Source: JALORV01 sp963712485
Lineage (GTDB): Bacteria; Pseudomonadota; Gammaproteobacteria; Burkholderiales; Burkholderiaceae_F
NCBI GenBank assembly: GCA_963712485.1
Contig: CAVQID010000043.1
Coordinates: 124,001 to 188,000, forward strand
DNA length: 64,000 bases
Direction: 5' to 3'
Shown here: one piece after another, positions 52,357 through 61,579 of the stretch
Numbering within the stretch: the stretch's first letter is position 1
Layout: the number at the start of each line of letters is the position of its first letter
Position numbers and translations under genes: made by a program
The notes under the pieces: generated by a model
Database searches by the model: none
What the model was told of the DNA's origin: nothing
What the model saw: the letters and a program-made list of their open reading frames with translations, nothing else

Positions 52357-55245
52357 TCATCGCGCGGAGCCGTTGGCGCGAGACGTGTACGCGAGCCAGA
52401 GTCGGCGTGCCGTGTCCATGCCCGGGAATGTCTTCAACGGCGCGAACTGCGGCCAGGTGGCGCGCTCCTCGTCCGGATCGGCCTTGCGGATGCGCACGCG
52501 CACGTCGTACCAGCCGGCCTGGCCGGTGATCGGGTCGGAATTCGAGACGCGGCGGCCGTCGGCGGCAGGCAACTCCTCGCTGATCAGGTGATTGAGCAAA
52601 AAGCCCTTGCGCGATTCGTTGGCGTCCGGCGCCAGCGCCCAGGCACCGGAGGCCTTGCCGATCGCGTTCCAGGTCCAGACCGTGCCGGGCTCGACCGCCT
52701 CCGAATGACGGCACATGCAGCGGACCTTGCCCCACTGCGACTCGACCCAGATCCAGTCGCCGTCGTCGATGCCCGACTGGCGCGCGGTGCGCGGATTGAC
52801 GAACAGGTAGTTGTGCGCGTGGATCTGCCGCAGCCAGGCATTCTGCGAGTCCCACGAGTGGTACATCGCCATCGGCCGCTGCGTGATCGCGGCCAGCGGA
52901 TAGGCCGTCGTGTCGGTCGCCTGCACTTCGAGCGGCGGGTAGTAGAAGGGCAGCGGATCGAAGTAGGTGGCGATGCGGCTCCGCAGGTGCTCGGGCGGCT
53001 TGCGCGTGATGCCCTTGCCCTGCGCGGCGGAGCGGAACTTCTGCAGCACCTCGGAATAGAGGTGGATCAGGATCGGCTCGTCGTAGCGGGTGATGCGGTT
53101 GCGGCGCGACCACTCGAGATAGCCCTTGTTCCAGTTGCGCATGTACTGGTACGACGGCGGCAGCTTGTACTGGAACACGCAGTTGTTCTTTTCGTACAGT
53201 TCCCACTGCTGCGGATTGGGCTCGCCCTTCATGAACTTCTCGCCGCTGCGTCCGCGCCAGCCGGACAGGAAGCCGATGCCCGAGCCCGGATCGGTCTCGT
53301 AATTGACGATGAAATCCGGATAGCTCTTGAACTTGCGACTGCCATCGGCACGCGTGAATGCCGGCAGCTTTAGCCGCGCGGCCAGCTCGATCAGCACTTC
53401 CTGGAACGGTTTGCACTCGCCGGTCGGCGGCAGGATCGGCAGCCGCACCGAATCCACCGGGCCGTCGAACTCCGAGATCGGCCGGTCGAGCATCGACATC
53501 ACGTCGTGCCGCTCGAGGTAGGTGGTATCGGGTAGCACGAGGTCGGCGAAAGCGGTCGTCTCCGACTGGAATGCATCGCAGACGACGAGGAACGGGATCT
53601 TGTAGTCGCCATTGTCGTCGCGGTCGTTCAGCATCTTGCGGACCTCGGACGTGTTCATCGTCGAGTTCCACGCCATGTTGGCCATGAAGATCAGCAGCGT
53701 GTCGATGCGGTACGGGTCGCCGCGCCAGGCGTTGGTGATCACGTTGTGCATCATGCCGTGCACCGCCAACGGGTACTCCCACGAGAATGCCTTGTCGATG
53801 CGGACCGGGCTGCCGTCGTCGTTGACGAAGAGGTCGTCCGGATCCGACGGCCAGCCCAGCGCCATGCCGTCGAGCGGGCTGTTCGGCTTGATCGCCAGCG
53901 GTGTGTTCGGCGTGCGCGCGCACGGCGGGATTGGCCGCGGGAACGGGGCCTTGTGGCGGAAACCGCCGGGCCGATCGATGGTCCCGAGCAGCGTCATCAG
54001 GATCGCCAGCGCACGGATCGACTGGAAGCCGTTCGAATGCGCGGCCAGTCCGCGCATCGCGTGGAAGGCGACCGGGTTGCCGGTGACGGACTCGTGCTCG
54101 TTGCCCCACGAATCCGTCCAGGGGATCGGCAGCTCGATCGTTTCGTCGCGCGCGGTGATGCCGAGCTCGTGCGCGAGGCGCTGGATCGTCGCGGCGGGAA
54201 TGCCGGTGATCTGGCTGGCCCATTCCGGCGTGCAGTCGCGCACGCGCTCCTGCAGCAGCTGGAACGACGGCTTGACTGCCGTGCCGTCGGCGAGCCTGAA
54301 CGAGCCGAACAGGAACGGATCGGCGCCCTTGCTGTGGGTCAGCACTGGCGCGTTGGTCACCCGGTCCCACCACAGCTTGTTCTGCGGGTCGTAGCAGGCT
54401 TCTTCCTGCGGCACCTCGGTGCGCACGAACATGCCGAACTCGTCGTGGGCGTCGTCGACGTTCACGAGTTGCCCCGCGTTGGTGTAGCGCACCAGAAACT
54501 CGCGGTCGTACAGGCCGCTTTCGATGATCTCGTGGATCAGCGCCATCAGCAGCGCGCCGTCAGTACCTGGCTTGATCGGCACCCATTCGTCGGCGATCGC
54601 CGAGTAGCCGGTGCGCACCGGATTGATCGACACGAAGCGCCCGCCGCGCCGCTTGAACTTCGAAATCGCGATCTTCAGCGGATTGGAGTGATGGTCCTCC
54701 GCCGTGCCGAACATGAAGAAGAGCTTCGCGCGGCCGAGGTCGGGCCCACCGAACTCCCAGAACGACCCGCCGATCGTGTAGATCATTCCGGCCGCCATGT
54801 TGACCGAGCAGAAACCCCCGTGCGCCGCGTAATTCGGCGTGCCGAACTGGCGCGCGAAGAGCCCCGTCAGCGCCTGCATCTGGTCGCGCCCGGTAAAAAG
54901 GGCGAACTTCTTCGGGTCGGTCGCGCGGATCTTCGCGAGCCGCTCGGTCAGTATCTCGAACGCGCGCTCCCAGCTGATCGGCTCGAACTCACCGGCGCCG
55001 CGCTCGGCGCCGGACTTGCGCAGCAGCGGTCGGGTCAGGCGTGCCGGCGAGTACTGCTTCATGATCCCCGACGACCCCTTGGCGCAGATGACGCCGTGGT
55101 TCAGCGGGTGCTCCGGATTGCCTTCGATGTAGCGGATCTTGCCGTCGTCCAGATGCACACGAATGCCGCAGCGGCACGCGCACATGTAGCAGGTCGTCGT
55201 CCGGACGCTGGTCGCGCGCGCTCCGCTCGCGGGTTGATCTGGCAT
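52357..55245 (-). CDS. soeA: Cytoplasmic sulfite dehydrogenase molybdopterin subunit SoeA
   Basis: A 962-residue Mo-bis-MGD oxidoreductase of the PsrA/PhsA-SoeA group that oxidises sulfite to sulfate. The N-terminal 4Fe-4S ligands are Cys19, 22, 26 (CYMCACRCGI) and Cys54 (GVICAKG). The Mo domain shows FTGRDQMQALTG, FMFGTAEDHHSN and PVRTGYSAIADEWVPIKPGTDGAL; the C-terminal cap has DWIWVESQWGKVRC. There is no Tat signal, which separates it from periplasmic thiosulfate or polysulfide reductases. In this region it would take sulfite from DsrAB and Xsc. It is the first gene of soeABC. Confidence 0.94.
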   Translation of the reverse strand: MPDQPASGARATSVRTTTCYMCACRCGIRVHLDDGKIRYIEGNPEHPLNHGVICAKGSSGIMKQYSPARLTRPLLRKSGAERGAGEFEPISWERAFEILTERLAKIRATDPKKFALFTGRDQMQALTGLFARQFGTPNYAAHGGFCSVNMAAGMIYTIGGSFWEFGGPDLGRAKLFFMFGTAEDHHSNPLKIAISKFKRRGGRFVSINPVRTGYSAIADEWVPIKPGTDGALLMALIHEIIESGLYDREFLVRYTNAGQLVNVDDAHDEFGMFVRTEVPQEEACYDPQNKLWWDRVTNAPVLTHSKGADPFLFGSFRLADGTAVKPSFQLLQERVRDCTPEWASQITGIPAATIQRLAHELGITARDETIELPIPWTDSWGNEHESVTGNPVAFHAMRGLAAHSNGFQSIRALAILMTLLGTIDRPGGFRHKAPFPRPIPPCARTPNTPLAIKPNSPLDGMALGWPSDPDDLFVNDDGSPVRIDKAFSWEYPLAVHGMMHNVITNAWRGDPYRIDTLLIFMANMAWNSTMNTSEVRKMLNDRDDNGDYKIPFLVVCDAFQSETTAFADLVLPDTTYLERHDVMSMLDRPISEFDGPVDSVRLPILPPTGECKPFQEVLIELAARLKLPAFTRADGSRKFKSYPDFIVNYETDPGSGIGFLSGWRGRSGEKFMKGEPNPQQWELYEKNNCVFQYKLPPSYQYMRNWNKGYLEWSRRNRITRYDEPILIHLYSEVLQKFRSAAQGKGITRKPPEHLRSRIATYFDPLPFYYPPLEVQATDTTAYPLAAITQRPMAMYHSWDSQNAWLRQIHAHNYLFVNPRTARQSGIDDGDWIWVESQWGKVRCMCRHSEAVEPGTVWTWNAIGKASGAWALAPDANESRKGFLLNHLISEELPAADGRRVSNSDPITGQAGWYDVRVRIRKADPDEERATWPQFAPLKTFPGMDTARRLWLAYTSRANGSAR

Positions 55246-55553
55246 CGGTGAACGCTCGGTGCGCGTCGAATGAGAATCGGTCGAATGGCGGTCGCTGTGG
55301 AGACAACCGCGCGCAATGGCGCCCCGCGGGTCGCAGACGAATCGGATGAATTAGGCGGCGGCCACCCGCGCGGCGTCTACTCCCAAAGTAGGGGGCCGCG
55401 ACTTTACCCACCTTGGTAGGACGTCGTGCCGAATGCTCGGCTACTGTTCGCATCTGCGACCGCGGCCCTGCGACAAAGAATGACCGGCTGCGTCCCTTTC
55501 GAGTTGATCCAGCGCATGACCGAGCCCGATCTGCCGCAAGTCAGGATGCTGTC
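55246..55553. other. 308-bp divergent intergenic region upstream of soeA
   Basis: No gene is supported. The region separates soeA (minus) from a phosphoesterase gene (plus) and holds the two inverted repeats described at 55378-55418. The phosphoesterase frame is open back to 55413 but without family similarity before 55554. Confidence 0.5.
55378..55418. promoter_or_regulatory. Candidate NarL-family binding sites upstream of soeA
   Basis: Two short inverted repeats: TACT-CCCAA-AGTA (55378-55390) and TACC-CACCTT-GGTA (55405-55418). Both begin with a heptamer one base away from the NarL consensus TACYYMT (TACTCCC, TACCCAC). They lie 133-173 bp before the soeA start, and a NarL-type regulator is encoded at the other end of this gene group. 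Confidence 0.4.
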
Positions 55554-56078
55554 GTGAAGATCGGTGTCGTCTCCGACAGTCACGATCATGGTGCGTTGCT
55601 GGCTTCCGCGGTCGAACGCGCTCGCGCCTGGGGCGCGCAGGCGATCCTGCACTGCGGCGACATCATCGGTCCGAACTCGCTGCGCGCGGCACTCGCGGTC
55701 GGCCTGCCCCTGCATGTCGTCCATGGCAACAACCTCGGTGACCTGCTGTCCATGCAACGCATGGCGCAGGGCTCGAACGGAGCGTTGGTCTATTACGGAG
55801 GCGATGCCTCGTTCGAACTGTCCGGCCGTCGCCTTTTCATGACGCACTATCCGCACCTCGCACGCGGCATGGCCTGCACGGGAGACTTCGATGCGGTGTT
55901 CTGCGGTCATAGTCACATTGCGCAGATAGAGAGCGTAGCGGGCGCGCGCGGTTGCACGCCGCTGATCAACCCGGGCACCGTCGCGGGGATCGGCGCCGAA
56001 GCGACGATGGTGCTCGGCGATCTCGACGCGTTGTCTTTCCAGATCATTGGGCTGGACAACGCGGCGAAAGGGACCTGA
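55554..56078 (+). CDS. YfcE/MJ0936-type metallophosphoesterase
   Basis: A 174-residue calcineurin-like phosphodiesterase. All metal motifs are present: VSDSHDH, LHCGDII, HGNNLG, MTHYPH and GHSHIAQ, followed by the family ending LINPGTVAG. GTG 55554 is used because the first beta-strand (VKIGVVSDSH) begins there and AGGA is upstream. Relatives hydrolyse artificial phosphodiesters or cyclic nucleotides; the substrate here is unknown. It has 124 bp to the DsrC-like gene. Confidence 0.85.
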   Translation: MKIGVVSDSHDHGALLASAVERARAWGAQAILHCGDIIGPNSLRAALAVGLPLHVVHGNNLGDLLSMQRMAQGSNGALVYYGGDASFELSGRRLFMTHYPHLARGMACTGDFDAVFCGHSHIAQIESVAGARGCTPLINPGTVAGIGAEATMVLGDLDALSFQIIGLDNAAKGT

Positions 56079-56202
56079 CGGCTGCCGGATCACGGGATCG
56101 GCGACCCGTAGCGACAGCGGATAGCATGAGCGCAGCGGGTGCCCGTATTGATGCCCGCCAATTGGCTCATCGCGGCGAGACTTCGTATCGACAGGAGATG
56201 CC

Positions 56203-56565
56203 ATGACGCAGTCGACCGACTTGATCCAGGGGCGCGAGTTTGTCCCTGACCCGAATTTCCGGCACGCGCCCCCGCACTGGACGCCAGCGGAGGCCGAGCG
56301 GATCGCGCGCGAGGAGAAGCTCGCTCTCGGCGACGACCACTGGGAACTCGTGCGTGGGCTGCAGGAGTTCTTTGCGCGCCACGAGGAAGGCGAAGTCAAA
56401 TTGCGCGACCTGCACGACGCCCTCGATGAGAAGTTCCATTACAAGGGTGGCGTGAAGTACCTGTACACGCTGCTTCCTGGGGGCCCGATCGCTCAGGGCT
56501 GCCGCCTGGCCGGGCTGAAGGCGCCGGCAAGCGCGACCGATCTCAGCTTCGGCAGCGTGTCCTGA
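56203..56565 (+). CDS. DsrC/TusE-family protein with a single C-terminal cysteine
   Basis: A 120-residue divergent DsrC paralogue. DDHWELVRGLQEFFARHEEGEVKLRDLH and KYLYTLLPGGPIAQGCRLAGLKAP show the fold. Cys100 occupies the CysB place, while the distal CysA is lost and the tail runs on as ASATDLSFGSVS. Such single-Cys forms could bind sulfur but not form the DsrC intramolecular disulfide. The SD AGGAG is five bases before ATG 56203. It stands alone between the soe group and xsc. Confidence 0.85.
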   Translation: MTQSTDLIQGREFVPDPNFRHAPPHWTPAEAERIAREEKLALGDDHWELVRGLQEFFARHEEGEVKLRDLHDALDEKFHYKGGVKYLYTLLPGGPIAQGCRLAGLKAPASATDLSFGSVS

Positions 56566-56586
56566 CGGGTCCCGACGTCCCGTCAG
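56562..56586. repeat. Hairpin overlapping the stop of the DsrC-like gene
   Basis: CTGACGGG (56562-56569) pairs with CCCGTCAG (56579-56586); the TGA stop codon lies inside the stem. No T-tract follows on either strand. It may protect the mRNA 3' end or act as a weak terminator between convergent genes. Confidence 0.45.
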
Positions 56587-56687
56587 GCTGCAGGGCGCAT
56601 TGCTCGCCAATGCGGTGCGCCGTGCGGCGCGATGACCGCTTGGTGTGAGACGAGGCTGCGTTCAGCGTCGGAAAATCCTCGGCCATT

Positions 56688-57473
56688 TCAGCCAAAGGTT
56701 TGCGCGATCGCATCCGCAGCCTTTGCGAGGGTCGGCACGAACTCTATCGCCCGCGTCAGCGGCAGCCGCGCCGTCGCTGCATGCACCGCCACTGCGGCGA
56801 TGACCTCGCCGCCGGCGATCCGTACCGGCACTGCGACGCAGGCGACGCCGACGACATACTCCTCGTTGTCGACCGCGTAACCTGTGGCCGCGATGCGGTC
56901 GAGTTCGCTCGCGAGCAACTGCCGGTCGGTGATCGTCCTCTCGGTGAACCGCTGCAGCGGCAGGTCGCTCACCAGCTGCGCGCGCTCGGCGGGCTCCTTG
57001 AACGCCAGCAGCAGCTTGCCGCTGGCGCAGCAGTGCGGCGGCAGCGTGCTGCCCACCGGCAGATGCAGCCGCAGCGGCCAGTCTGCTTCGACGCGATCGA
57101 GATAGACGACCTCCCCCTTGCGCAGCATCGACAAATTGCAGGTCTCGCCGACGTCGGCAACCAGCCGCCGCAGCACGACGTGCCGCTCGGCGGCGACGTG
57201 ATCGTGCGTCAGCACATCGAGTGCAAAGCGCTCGAGCCTTGGCCCCACGGCGTAGGCGCGGCCGGTGGGCTCGCGCATCACCAGCCCCGCGTCCTCGAAC
57301 AACGCGAGCGTCCGATGCAGCGATGGCTTGGGCAGGCCGGTGGCGACCATCAGCTCCGAAAGAGTGACTGGCGCACCGGCGCGCACCAGGGTTTCGAGCA
57401 CCGCGAACGCCTTGAGCGTCGACGAATTCGAACCGACCGCGTCGCGCGCACCCAATTCAATGACATTCGACAT
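56688..57473 (-). CDS. IclR-family transcriptional regulator upstream of xsc
   Basis: A 261-residue regulator with N-terminal winged helix (LKAFAVLETLVRAGAPVTLSELMVATGLPKPSLHRTLALFEDAGLV) and C-terminal effector domain (GETCNLSMLRKGEVVYLDRVEADWPLRL, LPPHCCASGKLLLA, GYAVDNEEYVVGVACVAVPV). It diverges from xsc with 189 bp between them, the usual layout of a specific catabolic regulator. The effector is unknown; sulfoacetaldehyde or a parent sulfonate is a fair guess. ATG 57473. Confidence 0.92.
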   Translation of the reverse strand: MSNVIELGARDAVGSNSSTLKAFAVLETLVRAGAPVTLSELMVATGLPKPSLHRTLALFEDAGLVMREPTGRAYAVGPRLERFALDVLTHDHVAAERHVVLRRLVADVGETCNLSMLRKGEVVYLDRVEADWPLRLHLPVGSTLPPHCCASGKLLLAFKEPAERAQLVSDLPLQRFTERTITDRQLLASELDRIAATGYAVDNEEYVVGVACVAVPVRIAGGEVIAAVAVHAATARLPLTRAIEFVPTLAKAADAIAQTFG

Positions 57474-57503
57474 GGAGGCTATCGTAGCTAGCTCGTTTCA
57501 GTC

Positions 57504-57602
57504 ATGCAACCAGAATATTCATTTGAACGGAACGTTGAGTTGCATTTTGGCGCGCATTGTCCTACCGTTGCGTGAAATCGAACGAAACATCTCGTTGAAC
57601 GG
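57504..57602. promoter_or_regulatory. Repeated elements in the iclR-xsc intergenic region
   Basis: An inverted pair ATGCAAC (57504-57510) and GTTGCAT (57539-57545), and two direct copies of TTGAACGG (57523-57530 and 57595-57602), with a related TCGAACGA at 57578-57585. These are candidate operators for the adjacent IclR regulator and the xsc promoter. Confidence 0.45.
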
Positions 57603-57662
57603 TATGAGCGCACGGTGATTTCTGGTGCCGCTGCGACGCTTCCCTTTTCTGTGGAGACCCCG

Positions 57663-59450
57663 ATGACCGACATGAAGCAGCCCAACCGCGCCGTGGTGCA
57701 AGGCCGGACCCGGATGACGCCTTCCGAAGCGTTCGTCGAATCGCTCGTTGCGCAGGGCGTGACCGACGTGTTCGGCATCGTCGGGTCCGCCTACATGGAT
57801 GCGCTCGACATCTTTCCCGGCGCCGGCATTCGCTTCGTTCCGACTGCGCACGAGCAGGGCGCGGTGCACATGGCCGATGGATACTCGCGTGTATCTGGCC
57901 GTCATGGTGTATGCATCGGGCAGAACGGACCGGGAATCACGAACTTCGTCACCGGCGTCGCAGCCGCGTACTGGGCGCACTCGCCGGTGGTCGTCATCAC
58001 GCCCGAGACGGGCTCGATGACGATGGGGCTGGGCGGATTCCAGGAGACCGAGCAGCTGCCGATCTTCTCGAAGATCACGAAGTACCAGGGGCACGTGAAC
58101 AACCCGAAACGCATGGCTGAGATCACGAGCCGCTGTTTCGATCGGGCGCTGCTTGAGTTGGGTCCGACGCAGCTCAACATCCCGCGCGACTACTTCTACG
58201 GCGACATCGAGTGCGAGATCCCGCAGCCGATCCGCATCGGCCGTGGCGCCGGCGACGTAGCGGCGCTCGACGAGGCCGCGAAGCTGCTGGCGGGCGCGAA
58301 GTTTCCGGTCATCCTGTCCGGCGGCGGCGTGATCATGGGCGAGGCGACGGCCGAGGCGGTGAAGCTCGCCGAACTGCTGCACGCGCCGGTTGCGTGCGGC
58401 TATTTGCACAACGATTCGTTCCCCGCCTCGCATCCGCTGTGGTGCGGCCCGCTCGGCTATCAGGGCAGCAAGGCGGCGATGAAGCTGATCGCGCAGGCCG
58501 ACGTCGTGCTCGCGCTTGGTTCGCGGCTTGGCCCCTTCGGCACGCTCGCGCAGTACGGGCTGGACTACTGGCCGAAGAACGCGAAGATCATCCAGATCGA
58601 CGCGGACGCGAAGATGCTGGGGCTGGTCAAACCGATCTCGGTCGGCATCTGCGGCGATGCCCGGTCAGCGGCCGCGGCGCTGTTCGAACGCCTGCAGGGG
58701 AGGGCGCTCGCATGCCAGCAGAACAAGGCGGAGCGGGATGCCAGGCTGAAGGCCGAGCGCGCTGCGTGGGAGAAGGAGCTCGACGGCTGGACGCAGGAGA
58801 CCGATGCCTACTCGGTCGAGATCTCCAACCGGTCGAGCTACATGCACCCGCGGCAGATGCTGCGCGAGCTGGAGCGCGCAATGCCGAAGAACGCGATGGT
58901 CTCGACTGACATCGGCAACATCTGCTCGGTGTCCAACTCCTACCTGCGCTTCGACGCGCCGCGCTCGATGCTCGCGGCGATGAGCTTCGGCAACTGCGGC
59001 TATGCGTTCCCGGTGATCTGCGGCGCCAAGATCGCGGCGCCGGACCGTCCGGCGATCGCCTACGTCGGCGACGGCGCCTGGGGCATCAGCCTCAACGAGC
59101 TGCTGACCTGCGCGCGCGAGAAGATCGGCGTCACCGTGGTGCTGTTCAATAACGGCCAGTGGGGCGCGGAGAAAAAGAACCACGTGGACTTCTATTCCCA
59201 GCGCTATCTGGGAGTCGAGCTCGACAACCCGAGCTGGGCCGTTCTCGCGAAGGCATTCGGCTGCGACGGCATCATGGTCGACAAGCTCGCAGACGTCGGG
59301 CCGGCGCTGCAGCAGGCGGTGAAAAATCAGGCCGACGGCCGAACGACGGTGCTCGAGATGATGGTCACGAAGGAACTCGGTGACCCGTTCCGGCGCGACG
59401 CGCTGAGCAAGCCGGTGCGGCACCTGGACAAGTACAAGACATACGTCTGA
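57663..59450 (+). CDS. xsc: Sulfoacetaldehyde acetyltransferase Xsc
   Basis: A thiamine-diphosphate enzyme that splits sulfoacetaldehyde with phosphate into sulfite and acetyl phosphate. The 595-residue protein has the Xsc-type N-terminus RTRMTPSEAFVESLVAQGVTDVFGIVGSAYMDALD, the block HEQGAVHMADGYSRV, and the ThDP-binding GDGAWGISLNELLTC...NNGQWGAEKKN (GDG-N). SDIGNIC and the closing HLDKYKTYV match the family. ATG 57663 follows GGAG at seven bases. This is the central step of taurine, sulfoacetate and other C2-sulfonate degradation. Upstream sulfonate-converting genes are not in the window, apart from the unassigned TauD-like gene. Confidence 0.96.
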   Translation: MTDMKQPNRAVVQGRTRMTPSEAFVESLVAQGVTDVFGIVGSAYMDALDIFPGAGIRFVPTAHEQGAVHMADGYSRVSGRHGVCIGQNGPGITNFVTGVAAAYWAHSPVVVITPETGSMTMGLGGFQETEQLPIFSKITKYQGHVNNPKRMAEITSRCFDRALLELGPTQLNIPRDYFYGDIECEIPQPIRIGRGAGDVAALDEAAKLLAGAKFPVILSGGGVIMGEATAEAVKLAELLHAPVACGYLHNDSFPASHPLWCGPLGYQGSKAAMKLIAQADVVLALGSRLGPFGTLAQYGLDYWPKNAKIIQIDADAKMLGLVKPISVGICGDARSAAAALFERLQGRALACQQNKAERDARLKAERAAWEKELDGWTQETDAYSVEISNRSSYMHPRQMLRELERAMPKNAMVSTDIGNICSVSNSYLRFDAPRSMLAAMSFGNCGYAFPVICGAKIAAPDRPAIAYVGDGAWGISLNELLTCAREKIGVTVVLFNNGQWGAEKKNHVDFYSQRYLGVELDNPSWAVLAKAFGCDGIMVDKLADVGPALQQAVKNQADGRTTVLEMMVTKELGDPFRRDALSKPVRHLDKYKTYV

Positions 59451-59513
59451 GCACTCGCGCGCCGTCGGTTGCCGAGTGTCACGGTCGGGCCCTCGCGAAA
59501 CCGACGCCAGGTT

Positions 59514-60656
59514 ATGAGCGAAGACACTGAGAAGATCGACATCCATCGAGGGCTCAGAGGGGTCTACTTCGAGCGCTCGCGCGTCTGCTACATCGATGGG
59601 CGCGCCGGCGAGCTGCGCTACCGCGGGTATTCGATTCACGACCTCGCCGAGCGCTCGACTTTCGAGGAGACCTGCTACCTGCTGCTCAAGGGGGAGTTGC
59701 CCGACAAGGAGCAGCTCGCTCGCTTTGACGCCGAGCTGAAAGCTGCGCGCAAGCTGCCTCCCGAGATCAACCAACTCATTGAAGTTACGAAGAATGCGCA
59801 TCCGATGGATGTGCTGCGCACCGCCGTGTCGGCGCTCGCTGCCTTCGATCCCGACGTGGCGGACAACTCGCCGCAGGCGATCGTGCGCAAGGGCGTGCGG
59901 CTCGCTTCGCAGGTGCCGATGATCGTGGCAGCGCACGAGCACATCCGCAACGGCCGCTCGCCGGTGGCGCCCGATCCGACGCTCGGGCATGCCGCGAACT
60001 TCCTCTACATGCTGAAGGGCGTGGCGCCGAGCGCGGACGCCGCGCGGCTGATGGACACCGACATGATCCTGCATGCAGAGCACGGCTCGAACGCGTCGTC
60101 GTTCACCGCTCGAGTCGTAGCGGGCACCGAAGCGAACCTGCACGCCGCGATCACAGCGGCGATCGCCGCGCTGTCGGGCCCCGCGCACGGCGGCGCGGCG
60201 GAGAACGTCATGAACATGGCGCAGGAGATCGGTGAGGCAGCGAACGCGGCCGAGTACGTCAGGCATAAACGCTCCAACCGGGAGCCGGTGATGGGCTTTG
60301 GGCACCGCGTCTACCGCGCTGAGGATCCACGCGCGCGCCACATGCGCGCGGGCGTCGAGAAGCTGTCGCGCGAGATGGGCCAGCCAAAGTGGTACCAGAT
60401 CCTGGAGGCGCTGGTGGAAGCGATGAAGCCGTACGCGCGCCACGGTGTGAACGTCAATGTCGACTTCTATGCCGGCGTCGTCTACTACCTGAACGGGATT
60501 GCCTCCGACCTCTTCGTGCCGATCTTCGCCATCGGCCGAGTGCCCGGCTGGACGGTGCAGGTGCTCGAGCAGATGGAGAACAACATCCTCATCCGCCCGC
60601 TGACGCTGTACAACGGACCGCAGCCGCGGGAGTACGTCCCCTTAGACCTGCGCTGA
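59514..60656 (+). CDS. Citrate synthase (or 2-methylcitrate synthase) family protein
   Basis: A 380-residue member of the short, gram-positive-like citrate synthase group. Catalytic motifs are HAEHGSNAS, GPAHGGAAENVM, GFGHRVYRAEDPRA and the Asp in VNVDFYAGVVYY; ERSTFEETCYLLLKGELP is the usual N-terminal helix pair. ATG 59514 is chosen; upstream sequence to 59469 lacks similarity. Lying between xsc and pta, it probably takes the acetyl-CoA made from Xsc acetyl phosphate into the TCA cycle, though a methylcitrate role cannot be excluded from sequence. Confidence 0.9.
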   Translation: MSEDTEKIDIHRGLRGVYFERSRVCYIDGRAGELRYRGYSIHDLAERSTFEETCYLLLKGELPDKEQLARFDAELKAARKLPPEINQLIEVTKNAHPMDVLRTAVSALAAFDPDVADNSPQAIVRKGVRLASQVPMIVAAHEHIRNGRSPVAPDPTLGHAANFLYMLKGVAPSADAARLMDTDMILHAEHGSNASSFTARVVAGTEANLHAAITAAIAALSGPAHGGAAENVMNMAQEIGEAANAAEYVRHKRSNREPVMGFGHRVYRAEDPRARHMRAGVEKLSREMGQPKWYQILEALVEAMKPYARHGVNVNVDFYAGVVYYLNGIASDLFVPIFAIGRVPGWTVQVLEQMENNILIRPLTLYNGPQPREYVPLDLR

Positions 60657-61526
60657 AAGAATCGCCGCGGCGGCGACGATGTCGTCGACGCTCGCACCGC
60701 GCGAGAGGTCGCTGACGGGACGCGCGAAACCCTGCAGGATCGGGCCGATGGCGCGCGCGCCGGCAAGGTGCTGGGTGAGCTTGTAGGCGATGTTGCCGGA
60801 GTCAAGATCCGGGAATATCAGCACGTTGGCGCGCCCCGCGACGGCGCTTTCGGTCTTCAGCTTCTTCTTTGCAATTGAGTCGACGAGCGCTGCGTCGGCC
60901 TGCAGCTCGCCGTCGATCGCGAGTCGCGGGTCGCGTGCTCGAGCAATCTCGAGCGCGCGCACGACCTTCTCCGTACGGGCGTGGTGTGCGCTGCCCTTGG
61001 TCGAAAAGGAAAGCAGCGCGACGCGCGGCTCTTCGTCGAGCAGCGCGCGGCAGCTCGCCGCCGAAGCAAGCGCGATGTCGGCGAGCTGGGAGGCATCCGG
61101 CTCGGCGTTGACCGCGCAATCGGCATAGATCAGAACCCTTTCCTGCAGGATCATCAGGAAGAAGCTCGAAGGCGTGCGGATGCCCTCTGCGAGCCCGATC
61201 GTCATGAGCCCGGCCTCGATCACGCGGGCCGTCGGATGCGCGACTCCGGCGAGCATCGCGTCGGCATCGCCCGCCTTGACCATCATGCCGGCATGCAGCA
61301 GTGGTTTGCGCACTGCGCGCTGGGCAATCTTCGGATTGCCATAGAGCTCGGCATACACGGCGAGCCGTGGGCTCGACTGCGGATCGAGCGGCAGGATCGG
61401 CTCGGCGAGCCCCTCGTCTTTCAGCCTGCGCGCAGCCTCGATGATGCGCTCGTCGCCGACCTCCGGCAGCACGATGCGCCGAGGCCGGCGGCGAGCCCGC
61501 TGGAATAGCTTTTCAAGTACATCCAC
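60642..61526 (-). CDS. pta: Phosphate acetyltransferase Pta
   Basis: Converts acetyl phosphate and CoA into acetyl-CoA. The 294-residue protein has only the PTA/PTB catalytic domain: RRIVLPEVGDERIIEAARRL, AVRKPLLHAGMMVKAGDADAMLAGVAH, LLSFSTKGSAHHARTEKVV and LIFPDLDSGNIAYKLTQHLAGARAIGPILQG. This short form is the one usually associated with Xsc. GTG 61526 begins at the domain start (VDVLEKLFQRA); TTG 61565 is an upstream alternative. It converges on the citrate synthase gene with a 15-bp overlap of 3' ends. Confidence 0.94.
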   Translation of the reverse strand: MDVLEKLFQRARRRPRRIVLPEVGDERIIEAARRLKDEGLAEPILPLDPQSSPRLAVYAELYGNPKIAQRAVRKPLLHAGMMVKAGDADAMLAGVAHPTARVIEAGLMTIGLAEGIRTPSSFFLMILQERVLIYADCAVNAEPDASQLADIALASAASCRALLDEEPRVALLSFSTKGSAHHARTEKVVRALEIARARDPRLAIDGELQADAALVDSIAKKKLKTESAVAGRANVLIFPDLDSGNIAYKLTQHLAGARAIGPILQGFARPVSDLSRGASVDDIVAAAAILSAQV

Positions 61527-61579
61527 GCGCAGAATCGCCGGTAGCTGTTTACGGCACGGAAGCAATGGGATGGTGCGGA

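Noticed and set aside
53746..55251. A 501-codon plus-strand frame opposite soeA
   Set aside because: Antisense shadow of the molybdoprotein gene with no recognisable domain.
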